From Nitratireductor aquimarinus (lineage in GTDB: Bacteria > Pseudomonadota > Alphaproteobacteria > Rhizobiales > Rhizobiaceae), in contig NZ_JAFKDE010000002.1 of assembly GCF_017255295.1 (NCBI RefSeq), positions 310,001 to 374,000 on the forward strand: 64,000 nucleotides of DNA, read 5' to 3'. The stretch's first letter is position 1, and the number at the start of each line of letters is the position of its first letter. Position numbers and translations under genes: made by a program. Below the pieces are notes generated by a model, which worked only from the letters and a program-made list of their open reading frames with translations, was not told where the DNA came from and made no database searches. Positions 16,325-24,577 of the stretch are shown here, piece after piece.

Positions 16325-17728
16325 ATGGACGCATTTCTGAGCGGCCTCAAAACGGCCGTGGACACACTCGGCGCAACGGTTCTGTTGCCCATCGTCATCT
16401 TTGTCATCGCCGTTGTTCTGGGGGCCAAGGTCGGCAAGGCGTTTCGCGCTGCCGTCACCATCGGCGTGGCTTTCATCGGCATCAATCTCGTGCTCGGCCT
16501 CATGCTGGGCTCCATCGGGGATGTTGCGCAGGCCATCGTCACCAACACGGGTATCCAGCGCGATATCGTTGATGTGGGCTGGCCTTCGGCTGCCGCAATC
16601 GCGTTTGGTTCGTCGGTCGGTCTCTGGGTCATTCCCATCGGCATCGCCGTCAACATCGTGCTGCTTCTCACGCGCATGACCCGCACGCTGAATGTCGACG
16701 TCTGGAATTTCTGGCACTTCGCGTTCATCGGTTCGCTCGCCGTCGCCGCCACGGGCAGCCTCGGCTACGGCCTCGTCATCACCGCGCTGATGGCCGCCCT
16801 GTCGCTGCTCTTCGCCGACTGGTCGGCGCGTGCGGTGCAGAAATTCTACGGCATTCCCGGCGTTTCGGTGCCGCATCTGGCATCCGCGCAGATCCTGCCG
16901 ATCGCCATCGTCGTGAACTGGATCATCGAGCGCATCCCGGGTGTCAACAAGATCAACATCTCGACCGAAACCATCGAGCGCCGCTTCGGCGTGTTCGGCG
17001 AGCCGGTCGTTCTGGGTCTGGTCATCGGCCTCGTGCTCGGCGCCATCGGCTATTACAATGCCGGCGATTTCGGCACGGTTCTCTCCAAGGTTCTGCAGAC
17101 GGGCATGACGCTCGCCGCCGTGATGCTGCTTCTGCCGCGCATGGTGAAGATCCTGATGGAGGGCCTGCTGCCGGTTTCGGAAGCCGCACAGGAATTCGTG
17201 CGCAAGCGCACGGGCGACCGCGAACTGCTGGTCGGTCTCGATTCGGCGATCCTCATCGGCCACCCGGCCGCGATCTCGTCGTCGCTCATCCTGGTGCCCA
17301 TCGCCATCGCCCTTTCGGTGATCCTGCCGGGCAACCGCGTGATCCTGTTCGCCGACCTTGCGGTCATTCCGTTCATCGTCGCGATGGCGGCGCCGCTCAT
17401 GCGCGGCAATGTGTTCCGCATGGTCATCGTCGGCACGGTTACGCTGGCCGTCGGCTTCTACGTGGCCAATGCGCTTGCGCCGCTTTTCACCAGCGCAGCA
17501 ATCGATTCCGGCTTCGAGATGCCCGAGAACGCGGTCCAGATCACCTCGGTGGTCGACGGCTTCCTGTGGATCTCCTACGTGGTCATCGCAGCGATCCGCG
17601 ATCTCGGCGTTGCCGGGCTGGGTCTGCTTGCCGCGCTCATCGCGGCGTGCTTCTGGCTCTACCGCCGCAACACGCAGGCCTGGGAACGGGCTGCTGGTGC
17701 GGAAGACGACACTGCACAGGAAGGCTAA
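16325..17728 (+). CDS. gatC: PTS galactitol-type EIIC permease
   Basis: A 467-residue membrane protein with about eleven hydrophobic segments, matching the GatC family of PTS EIIC components. Characteristic are an N-terminal TVLLPIVIF segment, the GWPSAAAIAFGSSVGLW stretch near residue 87, and PAISSS-type loop near 320. It carries a sugar alcohol or sugar across the membrane with phosphorylation by EIIB. GGGAGG lies directly before the ATG. EIIA and EIIB follow in the same operon. The exact substrate cannot be told from sequence; galactitol is only the family name. Confidence 0.85.
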   Translation: MDAFLSGLKTAVDTLGATVLLPIVIFVIAVVLGAKVGKAFRAAVTIGVAFIGINLVLGLMLGSIGDVAQAIVTNTGIQRDIVDVGWPSAAAIAFGSSVGLWVIPIGIAVNIVLLLTRMTRTLNVDVWNFWHFAFIGSLAVAATGSLGYGLVITALMAALSLLFADWSARAVQKFYGIPGVSVPHLASAQILPIAIVVNWIIERIPGVNKINISTETIERRFGVFGEPVVLGLVIGLVLGAIGYYNAGDFGTVLSKVLQTGMTLAAVMLLLPRMVKILMEGLLPVSEAAQEFVRKRTGDRELLVGLDSAILIGHPAAISSSLILVPIAIALSVILPGNRVILFADLAVIPFIVAMAAPLMRGNVFRMVIVGTVTLAVGFYVANALAPLFTSAAIDSGFEMPENAVQITSVVDGFLWISYVVIAAIRDLGVAGLGLLAALIAACFWLYRRNTQAWERAAGAEDDTAQEG

Positions 17729-17739
17729 TAGGTTAGTGA

Positions 17740-18201
17740 ATGGCTGAAGCCCTTATGAACCACATCGATCCCGAGGCGATTGTCCTCGGGGTCGACACCG
17801 ACAGCCGCGAGGCTGTCATCCGACTGCTGGCGGAAAAACTTCAGGCTGCCGGTTATGTGAAGGACAGTTTTGCCGATGCGGTTCTCGCCCGCGAAGCCTC
17901 GATGCCGACCGGTCTGCCGCTCGGCCACGCGGTGAATGTCGCGGTGCCGCACACGGATCCGGAGCATGTTCTGAAGCCGGGCATCGCGCTGGCGACGCTC
18001 AAGAAGCCGGTCGCCTTCGCCAATATGGAAGACCCGGACGAGCCGGTCGAGGTGGGCCTGGTTTTCCTGATGGCGCTCAACGACAAGGATCGCCAGATCG
18101 AGATGCTTCAGGAAATCATGGCGACGATCCAGAGCGAAGAGGCTATTTCTGGCCTCATGCAGGCATCGTCGGTCGATGATGTCGCTGCGGTTTTGAAGTA
18201 A
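17740..18201 (+). CDS. gatA: PTS EIIA component (fructose/galactitol type)
   Basis: A 153-residue EIIA of the fructose-mannitol/galactitol (EIIA-2) family. The phosphorylated His is His71 in VAVPHTDPEH, the family's usual place. It accepts phosphate from HPr and passes it to EIIB. It starts twelve bases after EIIC. No clear ribosome-binding site precedes the ATG at 17740; an internal ATG at 17755 is an alternative start. Neither EI nor HPr is encoded in this window. Confidence 0.85.
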   Translation: MAEALMNHIDPEAIVLGVDTDSREAVIRLLAEKLQAAGYVKDSFADAVLAREASMPTGLPLGHAVNVAVPHTDPEHVLKPGIALATLKKPVAFANMEDPDEPVEVGLVFLMALNDKDRQIEMLQEIMATIQSEEAISGLMQASSVDDVAAVLK

Positions 18202-18203
18202 GG

Positions 18204-18303
18204 CAGTTCCAGGAGAACGGGAACCGGTTTCCCTTCCGGAACTGTTTTGAGAAAAAGTCCCTGAACCGCATCATCGTCTCCATGACGCGATGATGCGGTT
18301 CAG
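18204..18303. repeat. Intra-operon palindromic element
   Basis: CAGTTCC/GGAACTG (18204-18210/18238-18244) is followed by a perfect 16-bp stem (18261-18276 with 18288-18303, loop 11 bases). It lies between the EIIA and EIIB genes. The first half holds GGGAACCGGTTTCCC, similar in style to the repeats at 19525 and 44494. It may protect or cut the mRNA and set the EIIB level. Confidence 0.7.
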
Positions 18304-18326
18304 ACTCCATTGGTAGGGAGAAGTCC

Positions 18327-18611
18327 ATGAGCAAGAAAACCGTTCTTTTCGCCTGCGGCACCGGCATCGCCACCTCCACGGTGGTCGCGAATGCCGTGAC
18401 CGAGGCCATGAAGGAGCGCGGCATCACCATCGAGCCGCGCCAGTGCAAGGCAACGGAAGTCCGTTCGGAACTTACCGGCGTCGATCTGATCGTTTCCACC
18501 ACGCAGTTACCGTCGGATCTCGACGTGCCGTCCATCGTGACGCTCGCCTTCCTGACGGGCATGGGCAAGGCCGAGGCGCTCGACAAGATCGAAGGCGAGC
18601 TGCGCAAGTAA
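18327..18611 (+). CDS. gatB: PTS galactitol-type EIIB component
   Basis: A 94-residue EIIB of the lactose/galactitol superfamily. The phosphorylated Cys is Cys10 in LFACGTGIATST, a P-loop typical of GatB. It takes phosphate from EIIA His71 and gives it to the sugar bound in EIIC. GGGAG lies about eight bases before the ATG. It is separated from EIIA by 125 bases with large hairpins. The operon ends with the terminator at 18635. Confidence 0.87.
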   Translation: MSKKTVLFACGTGIATSTVVANAVTEAMKERGITIEPRQCKATEVRSELTGVDLIVSTTQLPSDLDVPSIVTLAFLTGMGKAEALDKIEGELRK

Positions 18612-18634
18612 AGCGCGCGCGCTTCCAGAATATG

Positions 18635-18671
18635 AAAAAGGCCCGCAGCCGATCCGGTTGCGGGCCTTTTT
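18635..18671. terminator. Bidirectional intrinsic terminator
   Basis: AAAAAGGCCCGCA pairs with TGCGGGCCTTTTT around CCGATCCGGT. It has an A-run on the left and a T-run on the right, so it serves both the PTS operon and the leftward glycerophosphodiesterase operon. Confidence 0.9.
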
Positions 18672-18699
18672 CATGTGTGTCGCCAGAAGGCAGAGCGCC

Positions 18700-19500
18700 T
18701 TAGCTGTTTTCCTCGACGAAACGGCGCAGCCATGCCACGTCATCGCCCGACAGCGTGTCGATCAGGCGCTCGGCAAAGGCGGTCTTCAGCGTTTCGGTCC
18801 AGTCGAGCCCTTCGCGCAGCGCTGCCTCGAATTTCTTCGGTGCATAGGCGTGGCAGCGAATGGCGATGCCTTCCGCCTTCAGGCGGCGCGCATCGTCCAG
18901 ATCGAAGACGGCCAGGTCGATGCAAAGCTCGTCGAGATTGGCAGACTTCACCACGGCAAGCGGGTCGCCATAGCGCTCATGGGCGATGCCGCCGGTCAGG
19001 ATGCCCGGAATCTCTTCCTTGATGCGCTTGAGGCTCGCATGGTCGAAGGAGATCATCATCATGCGTTCGAGGTTTGCCGGGTCGGCGGCGATCTTCTTCA
19101 GTTCGCGGATATAGCCGTCGAGGTCGACCTTCTCCTTGACCTCGATTTCCAGACCCATGTCGAGCTCACGGGCAAGCATCAGGAAATCGGTCAGGGTGGG
19201 AATGCGCTCACCGGCAAACTCCGGTCCGAACCAGGAACCGGCGTCGAGTTTTGCGATTTCCGCCGCCGTCAGGGTGCGGGCCGGGCCTGTGCCGTCGCTG
19301 GTGCGGTCGACCGAGAGATCGTGCAGCACGATGATCTCGCCATCGCTGGTCAGAACCGTGTCGATCTCGCAGCTGCGGCCGCCCTCGGCGTGGCAGGAGC
19401 GCAATGCTGCGAAGGTGTTTTCGGGCGCGGCGATGGAGTTGCCGCGATGGCCGCAAAGGTGCAGCGGGCCGGTTTCACCGATGTGGAAGGAGAATGCCAT
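18700..19500 (-). CDS. Glycerophosphodiester phosphodiesterase
   Basis: A 266-residue GDPD-family enzyme. CGHRGNSIAAPENT near residue 13 gives the catalytic HR and PEN, CEIDTVLTSDG near 36 the metal ligands E and D, and VLHD near 53 the second catalytic His. LEIEVKEK near 109 completes the site. It hydrolyses glycerophosphodiesters to glycerol-3-phosphate and an alcohol. No signal peptide is seen, so it acts in the cytoplasm on imported substrate. I start it at the ATG at 19500, with AAGGA upstream, because the longer frame runs through a repeat. It is the last gene of the ABC operon. Confidence 0.88.
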   Translation of the reverse strand: MAFSFHIGETGPLHLCGHRGNSIAAPENTFAALRSCHAEGGRSCEIDTVLTSDGEIIVLHDLSVDRTSDGTGPARTLTAAEIAKLDAGSWFGPEFAGERIPTLTDFLMLARELDMGLEIEVKEKVDLDGYIRELKKIAADPANLERMMMISFDHASLKRIKEEIPGILTGGIAHERYGDPLAVVKSANLDELCIDLAVFDLDDARRLKAEGIAIRCHAYAPKKFEAALREGLDWTETLKTAFAERLIDTLSGDDVAWLRRFVEENS

Positions 19501-19524
19501 GATTGAATGTCCTTGTTGGCGTTC

Positions 19525-19629
19525 GAGCATCGGACCGAAAAGTGGAATCCGGTTTTCGGCTTGTTCCGATGCTCCATAAGAAGCCCAGATCGTCATTTGT
19601 GCGTCCGGTTTGACGCGCGGCGATCTAGA
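19525..19629. repeat. Dispersed palindromic mosaic element, copy 1
   Basis: GAGCATCGGA (19525-19534) pairs with TCCGATGCTC (19565-19574), enclosing CCGAAAA/TTTTCGG. A second module follows at 19589-19629, GATCGTC...GTGCGTCC...GACGC...GCGATCTAGAG. Both modules recur at 42922 and 44494. The CTA in GATCTAG is the reverse complement of the stop codon of the permease at 19625. Confidence 0.75.
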
Positions 19630-20467
19630 GTTTTCCGAGGCCCGCAGCCATCACGTCTTCCTTCATCAGCCGTTCGGCGATGAAGAAGATGATCAGCATG
19701 GGCACCAGAAGCAGGAAGGTGACGGCAGCGGCGGTCGGCAGAACCAGGATCTCGCCGCCCAGATAGCTCCACAGGCGCACGGCCAGCGTCTGCACCTTGG
19801 GCGCACCGACCATGAAGCTTTTCTCGAACTCCTCGAACGAGGCGATGAAGTTCAAGAGGCCGCCGGCAAGAAAGCCGGGCCAGGCGAGCGGCAGCGCAAT
19901 CCGCATCACCGCAACACGGGGTGCCGCACCCAGCGTGCGGGCCGCGAGGATCAGCTCGTTGGGAATGCCCTCGAGCGTCGCCGTGAGAATGCGGATCATC
20001 AGCGGCAGCGTGCCGACGGTCTGCACCAGAATGATGCCCTGCACCGTGCCGGCAAGCCCCATGCCGAAGAAGATCTCGCCAAGGCTGACGGCCACGACGA
20101 TGCCCGGCACGATCATCGGGGCCAGCACGAACACCTCGACCGCGCGCTTCAGGCGGAAGGGAAACTGCGCCAGCGCCCAGGCCGTGGGAAAGGCGAGCGT
20201 TGCGGTGAGCAGCGTCACCACGGTCGAGACGAAGAAGCTGAGCAGGGCGGAGGGCAGGATGTGCCGGTCCGACAGCACGTCGCCCCACGCCGAAAGCGAG
20301 AAGGAGCGGGGAATGATGTCGGGCGGAAACCAGCCCACTGCCGGATCATAGAAGGCCCAGAGCGCAATCACGCCGAGCGGCAGGAACAGCGTCAGGAAAA
20401 GATAGCCGTAAAGGCCGAGGGAAACCCAGAGCTGGGTGCGTTGGGAATGTCTCATGCTGATCGCCAT
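19625..20467 (-). CDS. ABC transporter permease (second)
   Basis: A 280-residue inner-membrane permease of the polyamine/ferric-iron/phosphonate importer type. It has about six hydrophobic segments and the EAA loop, EGIPNELILAARTLGAAPRV near residue 180, which contacts the ATPase. It starts three bases after the first permease stops. Its stop codon lies inside a dispersed repeat. With its partner it forms the channel for the substrate delivered by the binding protein at 22450. An alternative start is Met5. Confidence 0.88.
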   Translation of the reverse strand: MAISMRHSQRTQLWVSLGLYGYLFLTLFLPLGVIALWAFYDPAVGWFPPDIIPRSFSLSAWGDVLSDRHILPSALLSFFVSTVVTLLTATLAFPTAWALAQFPFRLKRAVEVFVLAPMIVPGIVVAVSLGEIFFGMGLAGTVQGIILVQTVGTLPLMIRILTATLEGIPNELILAARTLGAAPRVAVMRIALPLAWPGFLAGGLLNFIASFEEFEKSFMVGAPKVQTLAVRLWSYLGGEILVLPTAAAVTFLLLVPMLIIFFIAERLMKEDVMAAGLGKL

Positions 20468-20470
20468 GGT

Positions 20471-21334
20471 TCAGGCTCCCGCGCGCTTTTGCGCGTCCGA
20501 CTGGCTGAGCGAGCCGATGATTGCGTAGTAGGTGAGGAGCACGCCCACGGCGACGATGCTGAGCAGCGTTCCCATCGCGTAGACGAGCGGCCAGTTCCCC
20601 TTGGTGAAGCCCTCCGTGTACATGTGCACGCTGAGCGGCAGCGGATAGCTGGGACCAAGCAGGTTCGGCACGACAAAGGAGCCGAGCGAACTGATGAAGG
20701 TCAGCAGAACGGCGGCGGTGATGCCGGGCTGCGCCAGCGGCAGCTGGATGCGCCACAGAATGGTGAGGCGGCTTGCGCCAAGGGTGCGGGCGGCGGAGAG
20801 CACATCCTTGCTGATCGCGGCCATGGAGCCGGAAATGATCAGCGTCATGAACGGGATGTTCTTCCACGACGAGGCGATGATCGCGCCAAGGCCCCATTCG
20901 TCGCGCACCAGCCGCGGCAGGGTGATGCCGAGCGGGGTCAGGATGCGGCTTGCCATGCCGCCACGGTCCAGCATGACGAGCACGAGAAACGCGGCCACGA
21001 TGCCGGGAACCACCAGCGGAATGCGGTAGAGCGAGCCGAAGAATTTGCGGCTCGTCTCATTGGCCTGCATCAGGGCCGAAAGCGGCAACGCGATGAGCAG
21101 GCTGAGCGCGGTCGGCGCGATGGCGAGCCAGACGGAAAAGCGCAGGCCATCCAGATAGACCGGCGTGGTCAAAAGCGTGATCCACGGGTCGAGCGTGAAA
21201 CCTGCCGCATCGGCCCCGCGCCCGGAAAAGCTGTTTACCACCACGCGCACGAGCGGCATGCCGAAGAACACGAGGAGATAGCCAACGCCCGGCAGCAGGC
21301 ACAGAAGGATCGTTGTCAGGCGAACCGGCTTCAT
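20471..21334 (-). CDS. ABC transporter permease (first)
   Basis: A 287-residue permease of the same family as the gene that follows. I start it at the ATG at 21334, which overlaps the ATPase stop (ATGA). The longer frame upstream is antisense to nothing but runs inside the ATPase gene and is rejected. Hydrophobic segments begin at residue 9; the EAA loop is SKDVLSAARTLGASRLTI near 187. It is the first half of the heterodimeric channel. Confidence 0.88.
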   Translation of the reverse strand: MKPVRLTTILLCLLPGVGYLLVFFGMPLVRVVVNSFSGRGADAAGFTLDPWITLLTTPVYLDGLRFSVWLAIAPTALSLLIALPLSALMQANETSRKFFGSLYRIPLVVPGIVAAFLVLVMLDRGGMASRILTPLGITLPRLVRDEWGLGAIIASSWKNIPFMTLIISGSMAAISKDVLSAARTLGASRLTILWRIQLPLAQPGITAAVLLTFISSLGSFVVPNLLGPSYPLPLSVHMYTEGFTKGNWPLVYAMGTLLSIVAVGVLLTYYAIIGSLSQSDAQKRAGA

Positions 21335-22386
21335 GCCATCGCCTCCACAGGCTCGAACGTCTTCAGAAGGTGAAGGGCCGGCGGCGGGGTGAGCTTGACC
21401 GGCTGGCCGGTGGCCAGAATGTCGGACTGCCCGCCCGCGGTGATGACGCGCAGTTCCTGCCCGGCGGCGGATACCCAGTAATGGGTGGATGCGCCCAGGA
21501 ACATGGACTGTTCGACCACGCCATCGGCCTCGCCGCTGGCGGCGTCGATGCCGATGTCCTCGGGGCGGATCGCGATGCCTTCCGAGGCGCGTTCGGCCGG
21601 GTTTTCGATCTTGCGCACCGCACCCCAGGGCAGGCGGCACTCGCTGCCGGAAATGTCGGCCTCGATGACGTTGGTGAGGCCGAGAAACTCGGCGGTGAAG
21701 CGGAAGCGCGGGCGGCGGTAGAGGTCGACAGGCGTGCCGCGTTCGACAATCTCGCCATCCTTCATCACCACGATCTCGTCGGCCAGCGCCATGGCTTCCG
21801 ACTGGTCGTGCGTGACGTAGATCGACGTGGTGCCCAGCTTGCGCTGCATGGTGCGCAGGTCTTCGCGCAGACTGTCGCGCAGCTTGGCGTCGAGATTGGA
21901 AAGCGGCTCGTCGAACAGGAGCACATCCGGCTCGATGACGATGGCGCGCGCCAGCGCCACACGCTGCTGCTGGCCGCCGGAAAGCTGGCGCGGCAGTCGG
22001 CGGGCATGCTGGCCAAGGCCGACCAGCTCAAGCGCGGCAGCCACGCGGGTGGCGATTTCGGGCTTTGCGACATTGCGCATTTCGAGCCCGAACGCGACGT
22101 TCTTTTCCACGCTCATATGCGGGAACAGGGCGTAGGTCTGGAAGACCATGCCGAAATTGCGGTTCTCCGGCGCAAGCGCGTCGATGCGCTTGTCGGCGAG
22201 CCAGATTTCGCCCGTGGTCGGGTCGGTGATGCCCGCGATGGAACGCAAGAGAGTGGTCTTGCCGCAGCCCGATGGGCCCAGAAGCGTGACGAAGCGGCCG
22301 GCCGGCACTTCAAGGTCGATCCCTTTCAGTGCGCGGGTGTTGTCGAACTGCTTGGTCAAGCGGCGAATGGAAAGTGTCGTGTCCAT
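21331..22386 (-). CDS. ABC transporter ATPase (PotA/FbpC type)
   Basis: A 351-residue ATPase. Walker A is GPSGCGKTT near residue 37, the Q loop [11 protein letters not shown] near 81, signature [14 protein letters not shown] near 134, Walker [13 protein letters not shown] near 154 and the H loop THD near 191. A C-terminal TOBE-like regulatory domain follows from about residue 240 ([10 protein letters not shown]). It powers the importer encoded by the next two genes. It starts 63 bases after the binding-protein gene, with a hairpin in between. Confidence 0.92.
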   Translation of the reverse strand: MDTTLSIRRLTKQFDNTRALKGIDLEVPAGRFVTLLGPSGCGKTTLLRSIAGITDPTTGEIWLADKRIDALAPENRNFGMVFQTYALFPHMSVEKNVAFGLEMRNVAKPEIATRVAAALELVGLGQHARRLPRQLSGGQQQRVALARAIVIEPDVLLFDEPLSNLDAKLRDSLREDLRTMQRKLGTTSIYVTHDQSEAMALADEIVVMKDGEIVERGTPVDLYRRPRFRFTAEFLGLTNVIEADISGSECRLPWGAVRKIENPAERASEGIAIRPEDIGIDAASGEADGVVEQSMFLGASTHYWVSAAGQELRVITAGGQSDILATGQPVKLTPPPALHLLKTFEPVEAMA

Positions 22387-22406
22387 GACGATGCATCCTG
22401 ACGCAT

Positions 22407-22433
22407 GGGCGGCGCCGCGAGGCAGCGCCGCCC
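22407..22433. promoter_or_regulatory. Hairpin after the binding-protein gene
   Basis: GGGCGGCGC (22407-22415) pairs with GCGCCGCCC (22425-22433). It has no T-run. Such hairpins after a binding-protein gene commonly stabilise its mRNA and raise it above the permease genes. Confidence 0.65.
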
Positions 22434-22449
22434 GAATGGTGTGCGAAGG

Positions 22450-23700
22450 TTAGTTGGTGGCGCGCAGCAGGTTGGCGACGATGTAGTCGCGCATGGCTGC
22501 ACGAAGCGGCGCGGGCAGGCTGGGAAGCGCGCGCTCGGCGAACTCGTTGGTCGGGATCAGGCGTGCGGCCTGCTCTTCGGTGAAGCTCTTGCCCGGATCG
22601 ATGTCCGTGCGTGCCGAACGCGACCCGTTGACGCCAAGCTTCTCGAGCTGGATGTCATGCTGGCTCATGAAGTCGAGGAACAGCAGGGCCGCCGCCGGAT
22701 GCTCGCTGCCGACCGGCAGGAACATGCCGTCGCCGCCGCCCACCTGGCCGGATTCGATGATCTGCTGACGCACGGTCGGCGGCAGGAGGCCGCGGCCGAT
22801 GAAGTCATAGGCCATGTCTTCCCATGCGGTGCCGATCGCGCCCGCGCCATTGGCGACGAGGTTCAGCGTGTCGGAGTTGCCATTGGTGATCTCGGCAACC
22901 GGGATGAGCTTCTTGTAGTAATCCCAGACCGGGTTCAGGCACGCGCCCTCGACATAGGCCTTGGCTTCGTCCTCGGTCATGGAGAAGTTGGAGAACTCGG
23001 CGCGGCAGTCATCGCCTTCCACCTTGGCGTAGGCGACGGACTGCATGAAGCCGTTGCCCGAACCGCCGCCGGCCGGCGAGGTGACGACGAACTTGCCCGG
23101 ATTTGCTTCCGCCCAGGCGAGCAGAGCGTCGGCGGTCGTCGGCACGTCATCGCCCGAAACGGTGCGCGTGTCATAGATGATGCTGGTCTGGTTGCGGTGG
23201 AAAGGCACATAGGCGCCGCCGTGGTCCACGCCGCCGGAAACCCGCGCGATGTCCTGATTGAAGCCATCCGCATTCGGCAGAAGATCGGCGAGCGGCACGT
23301 TGGCCATGACATTCTCGCGCAGGAGCAGGCCGGTCGTGCTGGAGCCGACGAAGTAGACGTCAGCCGGCGCGGCCACACCCGAATTGTTGGCGGCGATGAG
23401 CTGCTGCACGGCAGCTTCGTTGTTGCCGCGAATGTAGTTCACCGTGATGCCGTATTCTTCCTCGAACGCCGGCAGAAGGCGGTCGGTGAAGAGCGGGCCG
23501 AAAGAGTTGGTGAAGTCGAAGAAAGTCAGCTTGCCTTCTTCCTTGGCCTGGGGAACGATGACGTCATAGAAATTTTCAGACGTCAGCTCGGCCAGTTCGA
23601 AGCCCGGCTGGATGTTGAATTCTTCCGACCCGATGGGCGTGACCGCATAGGCGGCGGTGCTCATGAGGGTGGCGGCGATTGCAGCAGTGAGAGCCTTCAT
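22450..23700 (-). CDS. ABC transporter substrate-binding protein
   Basis: A 416-residue periplasmic protein. The start at 23700 has GGAGAAG before it and gives a signal peptide MKALTAAIAATLMSTAAYA, cut after AYA. The body resembles the polyamine/iron family of extracellular solute-binding proteins (KLTFFDFTNSFGPLF near 60, GAIGTAWEDMAYDF near 290). It captures the substrate for the two permeases. Given the glycerophosphodiesterase and inositol-phosphatase-like genes in the operon, the ligand may be an organic phosphodiester, which is an inference. Confidence 0.85.
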   Translation of the reverse strand: MKALTAAIAATLMSTAAYAVTPIGSEEFNIQPGFELAELTSENFYDVIVPQAKEEGKLTFFDFTNSFGPLFTDRLLPAFEEEYGITVNYIRGNNEAAVQQLIAANNSGVAAPADVYFVGSSTTGLLLRENVMANVPLADLLPNADGFNQDIARVSGGVDHGGAYVPFHRNQTSIIYDTRTVSGDDVPTTADALLAWAEANPGKFVVTSPAGGGSGNGFMQSVAYAKVEGDDCRAEFSNFSMTEDEAKAYVEGACLNPVWDYYKKLIPVAEITNGNSDTLNLVANGAGAIGTAWEDMAYDFIGRGLLPPTVRQQIIESGQVGGGDGMFLPVGSEHPAAALLFLDFMSQHDIQLEKLGVNGSRSARTDIDPGKSFTEEQAARLIPTNEFAERALPSLPAPLRAAMRDYIVANLLRATN

Positions 23701-23734
23701 TGGTGTCTTCTCCGCAAGGGGTTGAGGGCGCGAC

Positions 23735-24577
23735 CTAGGTCGCGGCTTCTCCGGCACTCCGCGTGTCATTTTGCCGATGCTGCGGGGTGCCGGATTCCAT
23801 CGCTGGCAGGATTGCCAGCAATCTTTCTGCCGTTGCCGGCGAGGCGGCGAAGACCGGAGCGCCATGCTCCAGACCATTCGCGCCCAGATAATCTTTTGTG
23901 ACAGCGCCGGCCGTGGCGGCGATGAACAGGCCGCCCACGGCGTCCCAGGGGTTCATGTGCGGCTCGACATAGGCGTCGAGGCGACCGGCGGCGACATGGG
24001 CCAGGCACAGCGCGCCCGCGCCGAGGCGACGGAACTCCACATCGTGGTCGCTGAGCGCTGCGACGCAGTTCCGGTAAAGCTCCGGCTCGTGCCGGCCCGA
24101 AAAGCCGAGGCCGACCACCGCATCCACCATGCTGTCATTGCGCGAGCAGGCGATGGGCGTGTCGCCAAGGCGCGCGCCATGTTCTTCGTCTGCCCAGAAA
24201 AGCTCGTCCGTTACCGGATCGAACACCCAGGCGGCGATGGGCTGGCCGTCCTTCAAAAGCGCGAGCGAGACGCAGAAATAGGAAAGGCGACGGGCGAAGT
24301 TCACCGTGCCGTCGATGGGGTCGGCAAGCCAGGTGTAGCCCTTGGCCACGGCCTTGCCGCCCAGCTCCTCGCCGATGATCGCGTCTTCCGGAAACGCTTC
24401 GAGAATGGCCGCGCGCAGCATGCGCTCGACCGCGAAATCGGCTTCCGTCACCACGTCGCCCGGGCCCTTGCTGTCTGTTTTCAGATCGGGCGCGCGGAAA
24501 TAGTCGAGCGCGATGCGGCCCGCCTTTTCTGCAAGCGTCTTACCAAGGGCGAGGCGGGAGGGGGCATTCAGGGTCAT
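23735..24577 (-). CDS. Inositol-monophosphatase-family phosphatase
   Basis: A 280-residue Mg2+-dependent phosphatase. Metal and catalytic motifs are in place: GEE at residues 69-71, DPIDGT at 86-91 and NPWDAVGG near 209. The family dephosphorylates inositol-1-phosphate, fructose-bisphosphate, histidinol phosphate or PAP. It overlaps the LacI regulator stop by four bases (ATGA) and precedes the binding protein. Context suggests removal of phosphate from a product of the imported phosphodiester. The substrate is not fixed by the motifs. Confidence 0.85.
   Translation of the reverse strand: MTLNAPSRLALGKTLAEKAGRIALDYFRAPDLKTDSKGPGDVVTEADFAVERMLRAAILEAFPEDAIIGEELGGKAVAKGYTWLADPIDGTVNFARRLSYFCVSLALLKDGQPIAAWVFDPVTDELFWADEEHGARLGDTPIACSRNDSMVDAVVGLGFSGRHEPELYRNCVAALSDHDVEFRRLGAGALCLAHVAAGRLDAYVEPHMNPWDAVGGLFIAATAGAVTKDYLGANGLEHGAPVFAASPATAERLLAILPAMESGTPQHRQNDTRSAGEAAT

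Noticed and set aside
16262..17263. A 333-codon minus-strand frame
   Set aside because: It is antisense to the PTS EIIC gene and has the charged, repetitive composition of a GC-rich shadow.
19610..21373. A 587-codon plus-strand frame rich in Arg, Gly and His
   Set aside because: It is antisense to the two ABC permease genes, which have clear membrane segments and EAA loops.
22405..23901. A 498-codon plus-strand frame
   Set aside because: It is antisense to the binding-protein gene, which has a signal peptide and a good start signal.
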